From positions 1-56,851 of the forward strand of contig CAIZNH010000014.1 of the NCBI GenBank assembly GCA_903934325.1: a DNA stretch of 56,851 nt. The letters run 5' to 3'. The notes below the pieces were generated by a model. That model worked only from the letters and a program-made list of their open reading frames with translations, ran no database searches and was not told the origin of the DNA. This stretch comes from an uncultured Alphaproteobacteria bacterium. Its GTDB lineage: Bacteria; Pseudomonadota; Alphaproteobacteria; Sphingomonadales; Sphingomonadaceae. Shown here one piece after another: positions 8,970 to 16,894 of the stretch; within the stretch, counting starts at the first letter, position 1, and every line of letters starts with the position of its first letter. The position numbers and the translations under genes are program-made.

Positions 8970-9067
8970 CCGCTCGCCCTGAGCCTGTCGAAGGGTTGTC
9001 CTTCACTTTGACCGCTCGCCAAAGACTGCGAAGAAATGCGGCCCTTCGACAGGCTCAGGGCGAGCGG
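8970..9067 (+). repeat. REP-like doublet, second copy
   Basis: The left arm is CCCT/AGGG with loop GAGCCTGTCGA (8977-8995). The right arm is CCCT/AGGG with loop TCGACAGGCTC (9042-9060). The outer arms CCGCTCG/CGAGCGG (8970-8976 and 9061-9067) pair. It has the same architecture as 4594-4685, again just downstream of a plus-strand gene. Confidence 0.85.
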
Positions 9068-9090
9068 ATTTAGAAACAACACCAAAAAAC

Positions 9091-9137
9091 AAACCCCCGG
9101 AGCGCAGCGTCGGGGGTGACGGCGGTCCGGGGGTTTT
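9091..9137. terminator. Bidirectional rho-independent terminator
   Basis: An 11-bp perfect stem pairs AAACCCCCGGA (9091-9101) with TCCGGGGGTTT (9126-9136). On the minus strand it is followed by TTTGTTTTTTGG, a good U-tract for the CC_3452-like gene. On the plus strand it ends in TTTTG and could stop transcripts from the HAD gene. Confidence 0.7.
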
Positions 9138-9196
9138 GAGGCTCTGTCCGGCTAGAGAGGGCGCCGGTCAGAGAGGGACATCGTTCTCAGCGCCGA

Positions 9197-9541
9197 TCAG
9201 GCGTTGCACTTGGCCAGTTCTTCAGCCGGGATCGCCTGGCCGAGCACCTTGAAGGTGGCGACTTCGCCGAACTTGCGGTTCAGGCCGCGGCAGATGCGCA
9301 GCGGACGGGCGCTGGCCTTGCCCGCGACGCAGGTGCTGCCTTCGCACGACCAGGCCACACCGCCGGCCACTGCGGTCTCGTCACCCGCGGGAGCGGCCAG
9401 CGTGGCGCTGTAATAGGGGGTGCCGGCAGCGTTGGCGGGAGCGGTCGAGGTGACCACGCCAAAGGTCATCGCGGTGTAGAGGACCGCCGAAGCGAGGACA
9501 GCGAACTTGCCGGTGTGGGGGAGGGAGAGGGTGTTGATCAT
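9197..9541 (-). CDS. Small secreted protein, CC_3452-like family
   Basis: The 114-residue precursor has a signal peptide ending near STAPANA, so the mature part of about 75 residues should be periplasmic or secreted. The mature sequence has paired cysteines (WSCEGSTCVAG, LRICRGLNRKFG, ELAKCNA) and a YYSATLAAPA opening, the pattern of the uncharacterised CC_3452 family in Caulobacter and sphingomonads. The gene is monocistronic, with a strong terminator downstream, and is divergent from an HxlR regulator. The shared 205-bp upstream region carries repeated GTTGC/GCAAC pentamers. Confidence 0.75.
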   Translation of the reverse strand: MINTLSLPHTGKFAVLASAVLYTAMTFGVVTSTAPANAAGTPYYSATLAAPAGDETAVAGGVAWSCEGSTCVAGKASARPLRICRGLNRKFGEVATFKVLGQAIPAEELAKCNA

Positions 9542-9605
9542 CGCGATATTCCTTTTTTTATCTCGGTTTGGGAACGGGGCCCATCTACGGTCTCAGTCAC
9601 ATTTT

Positions 9606-9674
9606 GCAACGCAACATTTCGATTCGAAACCAGTTGCTATTCGCTACCTACATATCTAGGTTGCGAGTTGCAAC
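9606..9674. promoter_or_regulatory. Candidate operator region of GTTGC/GCAAC pentamers
   Basis: GCAAC occurs at 9606-9610 and 9611-9615, and GTTGC at 9633-9637, 9660-9664 and 9667-9671. GTTGCAAC (9667-9674) is a perfect palindrome. The cluster lies between the divergent CC_3452-like and HxlR genes, where an autoregulatory HxlR operator would be expected. Binding by the HxlR protein is inferred. Confidence 0.4.
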
Positions 9675-9746
9675 TGAAAACTGAAATTTTTTGTGACGCT
9701 GCGCAAAAGCGGTTACAAACGTCCCGATCTGGGGAAGGAAACACGA

Positions 9747-10301
9747 ATGGGTGATCTGAGAGAGCCGCTGAAGGATCTGATCGAATGCGGCCTGCCGCAG
9801 GCGCTCGAAGTGATGGGGGAGCGCTGGTCCTTCATGATCCTGCGGGCGAGCTTCAACGGCCTCAAGCACTTCGAGGAATTCCTCAGCGAACTTGGCATTG
9901 CCCGCAATATCCTCTCGAATCGCCTCGCCAAGCTGGTCGAACACGGCATCCTCAAGCGCGAGCCCTGCGCCGATGATCGCCGCAAGATCGAATACCGCCT
10001 GACCGAGAAGGGCTTCGATCTGCTCCCCGCGATGCTGGCCCTGCGCCAGTGGGGCCAGAAATACGGCACCGAACAGGTGGTCGAGGATCCCGTGCTGGTG
10101 GACGAGCTTGATCGCCTGCCGATCGGCCCGGTCTCGATCCTGGCCCATGATGGCCGCATCCTTGGCCCGCATGATCTGTGGCTGGTGCGCCCTGCCAACC
10201 TCGGCAAGCGCGCTGATGGCACGATTGCCAGCCCCGGCACCGGCCTCGGCCTCGGCGATATCGTCGATCTCGAAGCGGCCAAGCAGGCCATCGCAAGATA
10301 A
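9747..10301 (+). CDS. HxlR family winged-helix transcriptional regulator
   Basis: The N-terminal half (about residues 10-100) is an HxlR/DUF24 winged helix: CGLPQALEVMGERWSFMILR, FEEFLSELGIARNILSNRL and DRRKIEYRLTEKG. An extra C-terminal region of about 80 residues (SILAHDGRILGPHDL onwards) extends beyond the minimal family. The ATG at 9747 with AAGGAA 6 nt upstream is preferred over an in-frame GTG at 9693. It probably controls itself and the divergent secreted protein gene. The inducer is unknown. Confidence 0.88.
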   Translation: MGDLREPLKDLIECGLPQALEVMGERWSFMILRASFNGLKHFEEFLSELGIARNILSNRLAKLVEHGILKREPCADDRRKIEYRLTEKGFDLLPAMLALRQWGQKYGTEQVVEDPVLVDELDRLPIGPVSILAHDGRILGPHDLWLVRPANLGKRADGTIASPGTGLGLGDIVDLEAAKQAIAR

Positions 10302-10363
10302 GCCGTCGATAGCCCGCCGCGCGCGGGTGCCTTGCGGAGAAACAATCGGCTAGGGCGGCGGCG

Positions 10364-12166
10364 ATGCATGCCCCGCTTGCCCCCGAAATCCATGATATTC
10401 TGCGCCGCACCTTCGGCTATGCCGGGTTTCGCGGTCAGCAGGAGGCGGTGATTGCCCGCGTCATGGCCGGCCAGCACGCGCTGGCGCTGATGCCGACAGG
10501 GGCGGGCAAGAGCCTGTGCTACCAGATCCCCGCGCTCGCCAGAGCAGGCACGGCGATCGTCATCTCCCCGCTGATCGCGCTGATGCACGACCAGATCCGC
10601 TCGGCCGAGGCGGCGGGCATCCGCGCGGCTTCGATGACCTCGGCCGATAGCGACAATGCCGCCACCGCTGCGGCCCTGCGCGAAGGGGCGCTCGACCTCC
10701 TCTACGTGGCGCCCGAGCGAGCCTCGACCCCCGGCTTTCAGGCGCTGCTGGAGCGCACGCAGATCTCGCTCTTCGCCATCGACGAGGCGCATTGCGTGTC
10801 CGAATGGGGCCATGATTTTCGCCCCGATTACCGCGCCCTTCGGCCGGTTCTCGATCACTTTGCCGGTGTGCCGCGCCTCGCGCTCACCGCAACCGCCGAT
10901 CCGGCGACGCGGGCGGATATCCTCAGGCAGCTCGGCATCCCCGAAGAGGGCATGATCATCGCCGGGTTCGACCGGCCCAACATCCGCTACGCCATTGTTC
11001 CGCGCGATTCGGGCGCGAAACAGATCATCGAACTGCTGGGGCGGCTGGAGGGGGCGGGGATCGTCTATGCGCCCAGCCGCAAGCAGGCCGAGGACCTCGC
11101 CGCCGCCATCACCCGTTCGGGCCGCGAGGCAGCGTTCTATCACGCGGGGCTGGAGCCGGAACGCCGCGCGCGGGTGCAGGCGGAATTCGTCGCTTCGGAA
11201 AGCATGGTGATGGTCGCGACCATTGCTTTCGGCATGGGGATCGACAAGCCGGATGTGCGCTTTGTCATTCACGCGGGCCTGCCCAAATCGGTCGAGGCCT
11301 ATTATCAGGAGACCGGGCGCGCTGGCCGTGATGGCGATCCGGCCGAGGCGCATATGTTCTGGGGCACCAGCGATTTCGCTCGCGCGCGCCAGTGGCTGGC
11401 CGAGGTCGAGCCCGAGCGGCTGCCGGCGGAACAGGCGCGCCTGAATTCGCTGGCCGCACTGGTCGAGGCGCCCACCTGCCGCCGTGCGATCCTGCTGCGG
11501 CATTTCGGCGAGCACCCGCCCGAGGCCTGCGGCAATTGCGACAACTGCCTAGAGCCGCCGGGCATGATCGATGCCAGCGAGCTGGCGATGAAGCTCCTCT
11601 CGGCGGTCTATCGCACCGGGCAGAGCTACGGCCTTGCCCATATCGAGAAGGTGCTGACCGGCATCAGCGACGAGCGCACCCAATCGCGCGGGCATGACCG
11701 GCTCTCGGTGTTCGGCATTGTCGGGCGCGAAGAGGCCGCGCTGCTGCGCCCGCTTGCGCGCACGCTGGTGGCGAGAGGCATGCTGGCGGCGACCGAACAT
11801 GGCGGGCTGATGCTCGGTCCGGCAGCGCGCCCGGTTCTCAAGGGCGAGGAGGGCGTGACCATCGCCGAGCCGCCCGTCCGCCAACCGCGCCAGCGTCGCG
11901 CGCGCGGCGGCGGCGGGGCGAACTCTGCGCCCAATCCGGTCGGCAATCCGCTGTTCGAGGCGCTGCGGGCCAAGCGCAAGGCGCTCGCCGCCGAGCATGG
12001 CCTGCCCGCCTATGTCATCTTCCATGATTCGGTGCTGCGCGACATGGCGCACCAATGCCCCGAGACGCTGGCCGAACTCGGCACGATCTCAGGCGTGGGC
12101 GCCAAGAAGTGCGAGACCTGGGGGCCGGATTTCCTCGCCGTGGTGAAGGATCACCTGAGGGGTTAG
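10364..12166 (+). CDS. recQ: ATP-dependent DNA helicase RecQ
   Basis: This 600-residue SF2 helicase acts 3' to 5' in recombination and stalled-fork repair. It shows Walker A (PTGAGKS, residues 44-50), DEAH at 140-143, and the motif VI segment YYQETGRAGRDGDPAEA. The RecQ-C zinc site includes CGNCDNC, followed by a winged helix. An HRDC-like domain is at the C-terminus (NPLFEALRAKRKALAAEHGLPAYVIF, given here as two parts of one helix pair). The family-typical domain order is complete. It converges with the TonB-like gene 37 bp downstream. Confidence 0.96.
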   Translation: MHAPLAPEIHDILRRTFGYAGFRGQQEAVIARVMAGQHALALMPTGAGKSLCYQIPALARAGTAIVISPLIALMHDQIRSAEAAGIRAASMTSADSDNAATAAALREGALDLLYVAPERASTPGFQALLERTQISLFAIDEAHCVSEWGHDFRPDYRALRPVLDHFAGVPRLALTATADPATRADILRQLGIPEEGMIIAGFDRPNIRYAIVPRDSGAKQIIELLGRLEGAGIVYAPSRKQAEDLAAAITRSGREAAFYHAGLEPERRARVQAEFVASESMVMVATIAFGMGIDKPDVRFVIHAGLPKSVEAYYQETGRAGRDGDPAEAHMFWGTSDFARARQWLAEVEPERLPAEQARLNSLAALVEAPTCRRAILLRHFGEHPPEACGNCDNCLEPPGMIDASELAMKLLSAVYRTGQSYGLAHIEKVLTGISDERTQSRGHDRLSVFGIVGREEAALLRPLARTLVARGMLAATEHGGLMLGPAARPVLKGEEGVTIAEPPVRQPRQRRARGGGGANSAPNPVGNPLFEALRAKRKALAAEHGLPAYVIFHDSVLRDMAHQCPETLAELGTISGVGAKKCETWGPDFLAVVKDHLRG

Positions 12167-12202
12167 GTGGCCTTGGCGGGGCGTGCGGCCCGCGCTCCAG
12201 CT

Positions 12203-13030
12203 TCAACGCGGCGCGCGGCTTTGCGAGTAGGTGATCCTGATCTGCACCCAGGTGCCGAACTGTTCGCGCCCGCCGAGCCGGGCCGGACGCACGCGGAACT
12301 GCCAGGCGGCGGCCATGACCGCGCGGCCAAGCCCTGCGCCCTGCGGACTCTCGCCGAGCAGCACGCAATCCTCGACATAATAGCCCGCCACGGTCCTGCA
12401 CGCGATCAGCGCCACGCCGGGGCTGGTGGCGGTGGAGAGATAGCCCGCAAGCTCCTGCTGCGTCGGCTCGCGATACCATTTGGCGGCGTAGAGCGGCTCG
12501 CCATTGGGTGCGGTGCCGATCGGCTGGCTGTCCATGCTGGAGCGCACCGGGCCGCTGTCGGCCGGGCCATAATTGCGATTCGGATTGATCCGCGCGCCGA
12601 TGGTGGGCGCGGGCTTGGGCGCGCTCGGGGCGGCCTGCGCGGGCGGGGGCGGCGGGGGCGCTGGCGCCGGGTTCGCGGTGATCGGCACCCGCGGCTGTTC
12701 GGGCAGATCGAGCGGGCTGGGCCGGTCGGGCACGGGTGGCACATCGACCGGCGGAGTGGTGCTGTCCGGCGGTGTTTCGGGCGCCTCTTCGGCCTCCGGT
12801 TCGGCGGCTTCGCTGTAATCGCTCGCAGCGAATTCGGTTACCGTCTCCTTGCCGTCCTTGCGGCCCGCGATCCCGAAACTGAGGGTCAGCAGCAGCAGCA
12901 CCAGCAGCGCCTCGATCACGAGTGCGATGACGAGGCTCAGCGCCTTGCGCTGGCGCACACCGCTGAGCAGCGCAGCAAGGCCGCGCGGGGGCAGGTCCGC
13001 CAAAGCTGTGGTCTCGTCCGGTGGTGTCAC
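12203..13030 (-). CDS. TonB-like energy transducer protein (putative)
   Basis: The 275-residue protein has a cytoplasmic N-terminus, one transmembrane segment at about residues 33-53 (SLVIALVIEALLVLLLLTLS), a long Pro-rich periplasmic spacer (about 70-150) and a C-terminal domain. That domain has the TonB features LGRAVMAAAWQFRVRP and a final amphipathic strand TWVQIRITYS. TonB couples the proton-motive force to outer-membrane transporters through ExbBD, but no exbB or exbD is nearby. The two cysteines in the C-domain (ACRTVAGYYVEDC) are unusual for TonB. The role is inferred from architecture. Confidence 0.6.
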   Translation of the reverse strand: MTPPDETTALADLPPRGLAALLSGVRQRKALSLVIALVIEALLVLLLLTLSFGIAGRKDGKETVTEFAASDYSEAAEPEAEEAPETPPDSTTPPVDVPPVPDRPSPLDLPEQPRVPITANPAPAPPPPPPAQAAPSAPKPAPTIGARINPNRNYGPADSGPVRSSMDSQPIGTAPNGEPLYAAKWYREPTQQELAGYLSTATSPGVALIACRTVAGYYVEDCVLLGESPQGAGLGRAVMAAAWQFRVRPARLGGREQFGTWVQIRITYSQSRAPR

Positions 13031-13081
13031 GGCGCCCTTGTTCGCGCCGGGGGGAGAGAACAGCCGGCCTCGGCGCGCCCC

Positions 13082-14572
13082 TTAACCTGTCATCAGCCGA
13101 TAGGATAGCGCCTCGGCAATATGGGCGCGGCCGACAGTCTGTGCGCCGGCGAGATCGGCGATGGTGCGGGCGACCCTGAGCATGCGGGTATAGCCGCGCG
13201 CGGAGAGGCGCAGCTTCTCGGCCGCCTGCATCAAGAGCTTGCGCCCGGCTTCGTCGGGAGTGGCGTGCAGTTCCAGCCGCTCGCCTTCAAGCTCGGCATT
13301 GGAGCGCACGCCTCTGTCGGTCTGGAGCAGGCGGGCGGCGGCGACGCGGGTGGCGACTTCGGCGCTGCCCTCGGCCGGCGGGGGCAGGGCCATGTCGAGC
13401 GCGCTCACCGCGCCGACATGGACGTGGAGATCGATGCGGTCGAGCAAGGGGCCGGACAGCCGCGCCTGATAATCGCCGACGCAGCGCGGATACTTGTTGC
13501 AGTTCCTTGCCGGATCGCCCGCATAGCCACATCGGCACGGGTTCATCGCCGCGACCAGCTGCACCCGCGCGGGGAAGGTGACATGGGCATTGGCGCGGGC
13601 AACATCGACTTGCCCCGTCTCCAGTGGCTGGCGCAGCGAATCGAGCACCGGACGCTGGAATTCGGGCAATTCGTCGAGGAACAGCACGCCCAGATGCGCA
13701 AGGCTGACCTCGCCCGGGCGCACCTTGAGCCCGCCGCCGGTGAGCGCGGCCATGCTGGCCGAATGGTGGGGGGCGCGGAAGGGGCGCGCGCGGCTGATTC
13801 GCCCGCCTTCCAGCGTCCCGGCGACCGATTGCACCATCGAGACTTCGAGCGCCTCGGGCGGGGTCAGATCGGGGAGGATGCCGGGCAGGCAGCTCGCCAG
13901 CAGGCTCTTGCCCGAACCCGGCGGGCCGACCATCAGCAGGTTGTGACCGCCGGCGGCCGCGATTTCGAGCGCGCGCTTGGCGGTTTCCTGCCCTTTGACC
14001 TGCTTCAGATCATTGCCCGATGCGGCCTCGGCCACGCCGCCGCGCGGAGGTTCGCTGAGCACCAGCGAGCCCTTCAGATGCCCCAGCAGGCTTACCAGAT
14101 CGCGCGGGGCAAGCACCGGAACGCCGCTCGCCCAGCGTGCTTCGGGGCCTTGCTCGGCGGGGCAGATCAGGCCGGTGCCCACTTCGCTGGCATGGATCGC
14201 CGCGATCAGCACCCCGGGGCTGGCAACCACGCGGCCATCGAGCGCGAGTTCGCCCACCGCGATCCAGTCGCCCAGCTGCTCGGCATCGGTCACGCCCATT
14301 GCGGCCAGCAGCGCGAGCGCGATCGGCAGATCGTAATGCGAGCCGTCCTTGGGCAGGTCTGCGGGCGAGAGGTTAATGGTGATCCGCTTGGGCGGGAGCG
14401 CCAGACCCATCGCGGCGAGCGCCGATTGCACCCGCTCGCGGCTCTCGCTTACCGCCTTGTCGGGCAGGCCGACCACGGTGAAGCGCGGCATGCCGGGAGC
14501 GACCTGACACTGCACCTCGACGCTGCGTGCCTCCAGCCCGAGATAGGCCACGGTTCTGACCAGTGCGACCAT
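13082..14572 (-). CDS. comM: YifB/ComM family Mg-chelatase-like AAA+ ATPase
   Basis: This 496-residue protein has an N-terminal Lon-like domain (VVGLPDKAVSESRERVQSAL), a Mg-chelatase-type AAA+ core and a C-terminal helix region. The core has Walker A GPPGSGKSLLA, Walker B GVLFLDELPEF and a zinc-like cluster NPCRCGYAGDPARNC. ComM hexamers promote branch migration during natural transformation in other bacteria. The length fits. The ATG at 14572 (MVALVRTVAYLG) matches the conserved start, and the upstream GTG/ATG extensions do not. Confidence 0.93.
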   Translation of the reverse strand: MVALVRTVAYLGLEARSVEVQCQVAPGMPRFTVVGLPDKAVSESRERVQSALAAMGLALPPKRITINLSPADLPKDGSHYDLPIALALLAAMGVTDAEQLGDWIAVGELALDGRVVASPGVLIAAIHASEVGTGLICPAEQGPEARWASGVPVLAPRDLVSLLGHLKGSLVLSEPPRGGVAEAASGNDLKQVKGQETAKRALEIAAAGGHNLLMVGPPGSGKSLLASCLPGILPDLTPPEALEVSMVQSVAGTLEGGRISRARPFRAPHHSASMAALTGGGLKVRPGEVSLAHLGVLFLDELPEFQRPVLDSLRQPLETGQVDVARANAHVTFPARVQLVAAMNPCRCGYAGDPARNCNKYPRCVGDYQARLSGPLLDRIDLHVHVGAVSALDMALPPPAEGSAEVATRVAAARLLQTDRGVRSNAELEGERLELHATPDEAGRKLLMQAAEKLRLSARGYTRMLRVARTIADLAGAQTVGRAHIAEALSYRLMTG

Positions 14573-14713
14573 CTGCACCCCCCAAGTCCGATCCCGATAG
14601 CGATTGTGCAGGGTTAAGAGACACTTGTCGAGCACCTTGGGGCAGACACTAAGGGTTTTTTAAAGCATAAATCTTGGCGATTTCGGAAGGCGTGCGGGCC
14701 GATTGTGGCAGGC

Positions 14714-15793
14714 ATGAAACGCGCCCTGTCCCTTCTGCTTGCCGCGCTCGCGCTGGTGCTGCCCGGTCTCCCGGCGCTGGCGCAGGCGACCGGCAGTATG
14801 GGCGGCTACTCGGCGGGCCATTCGGGCGCGCGGGTGGTGGCCAAGGTCACCTGGGTCGAGGAATGGGACCCCGCCAGCCAGCAATGGGTGCGCGTCGAGG
14901 ACAGCCCGGCCAGCATCGCGCCTGCCGCCTACGAGTCCGCGGTTCACGCGCCTGTCGCCTCATCCACCACCGTCTCCGTGGTGGGCGGGGCGACAGTGAC
15001 CGAAACCGTGATCGAAGAGCCGGTGCGCTTCATCACCCGTCCTGCCGCACTTGTGGCGGGGATGGTGCCGGGGATGGGGGGCGATTCGCAATTCGGCCCG
15101 TTCCGTGTGCTGGATGGCAAGCGCGCAGCATTGGTCGGCGCGACCGACGTGACGAGCCCGGCGGCCTTCCGTGCGATGATGGCGGCCTATCCGGGGCTGG
15201 AGGTGATCGAGTTCCTCGATGCGCCGGGCACCAGCAACGACATTGCCAATCTCGCGCTGGGTCGGGCGATCCGAGAGGCGGGCCTTGCGACCCATGTGCC
15301 CGATGGCGGCTCGGCGCGCTCGGGTGCGGTGGAGCTGTTTCTGGCCGGCACCCGCCGCACGGTGGACGCAGGCGCGCTGTTTGCGGTCCATTCGTGGCGC
15401 GATGCGCTGGGGCGCGAGCCCGTTGATTTCGGCCCCGATGCCCCGGAAAACCGGCTCTATCTCGATTACTATGCCGAGATGGGCATGACGGCCGATGAGG
15501 CGCGGGCCTTCTATGCCATGACCAATTCGGTCCCGCACGAGCGGGCGCTGTGGCTGCGTGGCAGTGACATGGCGCAATGGATCGCGCCCGAAGGCGATGC
15601 GGCGCGGGAGCGGGTCATCGATGCTTCGCTTGCAGGCGCGCTGCGGCAGGCGCTGCTGCGTTCGGGCAATGTCCTGGCAGAGGCCCTGAAGGCTGCGCCC
15701 TGGCGCGCGCCGACGGCGTCTGTGGCGGCACCGCGTCTGGCCTATGCCGACACGGGCGCGGGTTTGCTTGACTCGCCCACCGCTTTCCCATAA
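14714..15793 (+). CDS. Periplasmic ClpP-fold protein (COG3904-like)
   Basis: The 359-residue precursor has a signal peptide ending in LPALAQA. The C-terminal half has the ClpP/crotonase pattern of COG3904 predicted periplasmic proteins: [17 protein letters not shown], a helix [18 protein letters not shown], then [19 protein letters not shown] and [10 protein letters not shown]. The serines in GGSARSG sit where the ClpP nucleophile is expected. These family members usually have SxCASAC here; the cysteines are absent. Hydrolase activity is inferred. The rpmH promoter lies within its last codons. Confidence 0.65.
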   Translation: MKRALSLLLAALALVLPGLPALAQATGSMGGYSAGHSGARVVAKVTWVEEWDPASQQWVRVEDSPASIAPAAYESAVHAPVASSTTVSVVGGATVTETVIEEPVRFITRPAALVAGMVPGMGGDSQFGPFRVLDGKRAALVGATDVTSPAAFRAMMAAYPGLEVIEFLDAPGTSNDIANLALGRAIREAGLATHVPDGGSARSGAVELFLAGTRRTVDAGALFAVHSWRDALGREPVDFGPDAPENRLYLDYYAEMGMTADEARAFYAMTNSVPHERALWLRGSDMAQWIAPEGDAARERVIDASLAGALRQALLRSGNVLAEALKAAPWRAPTASVAAPRLAYADTGAGLLDSPTAFP

Positions 15794-15795
15794 CG
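15768..15795 (+). promoter_or_regulatory. Predicted rpmH promoter (TTGACT-N16-ATAACG)
   Basis: TTGACT (15768-15773) and ATAACG (15790-15795) are 16 bp apart, the same geometry as the rpmJ and rpsT promoters. It overlaps the 3' end of the upstream gene, which gives rpmH its own transcription start about 65 nt before the ATG. Confidence 0.5.
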
Positions 15796-15866
15796 GCCCC
15801 GGTCTGTTTTGCGGCTCGCCTTGCGGCGGCCCCGGCCCGTTTGCCGGTCAGCTTTTCGAGGATGAT

Positions 15867-16001
15867 ATGAAGCGTACGTTCCAGCCCAGCAATCTCGTGC
15901 GTGCCCGTCGCCACGGTTTCTTCGCTCGCAAGGCGACCCCGGGTGGCCGCAAGGTTCTCCGCGCCCGCCGCAACCGCGGCCGCAAGAAGCTCTGCGCGTG
16001 A
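15867..16001 (+). CDS. rpmH: 50S ribosomal protein bL34
   Basis: This 44-residue basic protein ([18 protein letters not shown] onwards) is a component of the large ribosomal subunit and matches the family over its whole length. It starts the conserved rpmH-rnpA-yidD-yidC block. A GAGGATGAT stretch provides the ribosome-binding site. Unusually, 245 bp of hairpin-rich sequence separate it from rnpA. Confidence 0.97.
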   Translation: MKRTFQPSNLVRARRHGFFARKATPGGRKVLRARRNRGRKKLCA

Positions 16002-16008
16002 TTTTTGG

Positions 16009-16221
16009 CGCACCCGCCTCCGCGGGTGCGACTTCCTCGCTCACGGGACCTGAAGGTCCCGTCGCTGCGGGCGGCCGGTCGGCCTTGCGGGTCCCCCATC
16101 GGGGACCCGATTGCGTTTCCGACCTTGCTGGATAGAATTCCTCGGACCGCATCCGCGGTCCGCAAGCGCGACTGCGCGCCGCGGCTCATGCCGCGAAAGC
16201 CAAGGCGGACGGATGTCCGCC
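16009..16221. repeat. Hairpin-chain element A: six hairpins with 4-nt loops
   Basis: Six perfect hairpins follow one another: 16009-16030 (loop CTCC), 16043-16062 (TGAA), 16088-16109 (CATC), 16143-16162 (ATCC), 16180-16195 (TCAT) and 16204-16221 (GGAT). Stems are 6-9 bp and differ in sequence. The linker at 16064-16091, starting GCTGCGGGCGGCC and ending CGGCCTTGCGGG, recurs at 26221-26248 with one mismatch. TCCTCGCT occurs before the second hairpin in both elements. It fills the rpmH-rnpA gap, and no T-tract follows any stem. Confidence 0.8.
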
Positions 16222-16246
16222 GCCCGGCGTTTGAGGGCGTAAACAA

Positions 16247-16627
16247 ATGACTCTCTCGGTCCTCACCAAGCGCGCCGATTTTCTCAGCGCCAATTCGGGG
16301 CTGCGCAATGCGCGCGCCGGGTTTGTGCTGCTGACCCGCCCGAACGAGGGGCAGGGCATCCGCTTCGGGATCACCGTCACCAAGAAGATCGGCAATGCGG
16401 TGGTGCGCAATCGCATGAAGCGGCGCTTCCGCGAATTGTTGCGGGCGGCCTTGTCCACGCAGGGCCTGCCGGACCACGACCATGTGCTGATCGGCCGTGC
16501 CGGCGGGATCGAGCGCGATTTCCACCTGATGGCCGAAGAGCTTTCCAAAGCTCTCGCACGCGCGGCACAAGGACAGAGCGATCCATCGGGCGGGCGGCGG
16601 CCGCGCAAGGGAAACCGGCGCAAGTGA
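16247..16627 (+). CDS. rnpA: Ribonuclease P protein component
   Basis: The 126-residue protein binds the RNase P RNA and helps 5' maturation of tRNA precursors. The RNR signature is present as [15 protein letters not shown], preceded by the conserved [12 protein letters not shown]. The start at [13 protein letters not shown] is family-typical, and the basic C-terminal tail is species-specific. Its stop overlaps the yidD GTG start (GTGA), so both are coupled. Confidence 0.97.
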   Translation: MTLSVLTKRADFLSANSGLRNARAGFVLLTRPNEGQGIRFGITVTKKIGNAVVRNRMKRRFRELLRAALSTQGLPDHDHVLIGRAGGIERDFHLMAEELSKALARAAQGQSDPSGGRRPRKGNRRK

Positions 16628-16833
16628 AGCAGGTCCTGATCCTTATCGCGCGCGGCTGGCAGCTCGGCCCTTCGCGCCTTCTGCCGCCCACCTGCCGCTA
16701 TGCACCATCGTGCAGCGAATATGCCATTCAGGCGATCGGCAAGTATGGCGCTCTCAAGGGTGGATGGATGGCGTTTAAGCGGCTAATGCGCTGCCACCCA
16801 TGGGGCGGTCATGGCCATGATCCGGTGCCCTAG
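16624..16833 (+). CDS. yidD: Membrane protein insertion efficiency factor YidD
   Basis: The 69-residue protein shows the YidD signature [15 protein letters not shown] with its two cysteines, [17 protein letters not shown] and a C-terminal HGHDPVP. YidD assists YidC in inserting membrane proteins. Translation begins at a GTG (16624) that overlaps the rnpA stop by 4 bp. Confidence 0.96.
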   Translation: MKQVLILIARGWQLGPSRLLPPTCRYAPSCSEYAIQAIGKYGALKGGWMAFKRLMRCHPWGGHGHDPVP

Positions 16834-16857
16834 GGTTTAAACGGACCGTTCTAATCC

Positions 16858-16863
16858 TATAAT
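16858..16863 (+). promoter_or_regulatory. Consensus -10 hexamer upstream of yidC
   Basis: A perfect TATAAT lies 32 bp before the yidC TTG start. At a 17-bp spacing the -35 position reads GTTTAA, a poor match, so the promoter may be weak or need an activator. It would separate yidC-engB expression from rnpA. Confidence 0.4.
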
Positions 16864-16894
16864 ACACCTGACGTCGCATTCTCGGGATACAGAC

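Noticed and set aside
13121..14617. A 498-codon plus-strand frame
   Set aside because: It is a shadow of comM, with Arg/Ala/His-rich composition typical of antisense GC-rich DNA.
16005..16250. An 81-codon ORF across hairpin-chain element A
   Set aside because: It is open only because the element is GC-rich and stop-poor; the hairpins explain the sequence and no family is visible.
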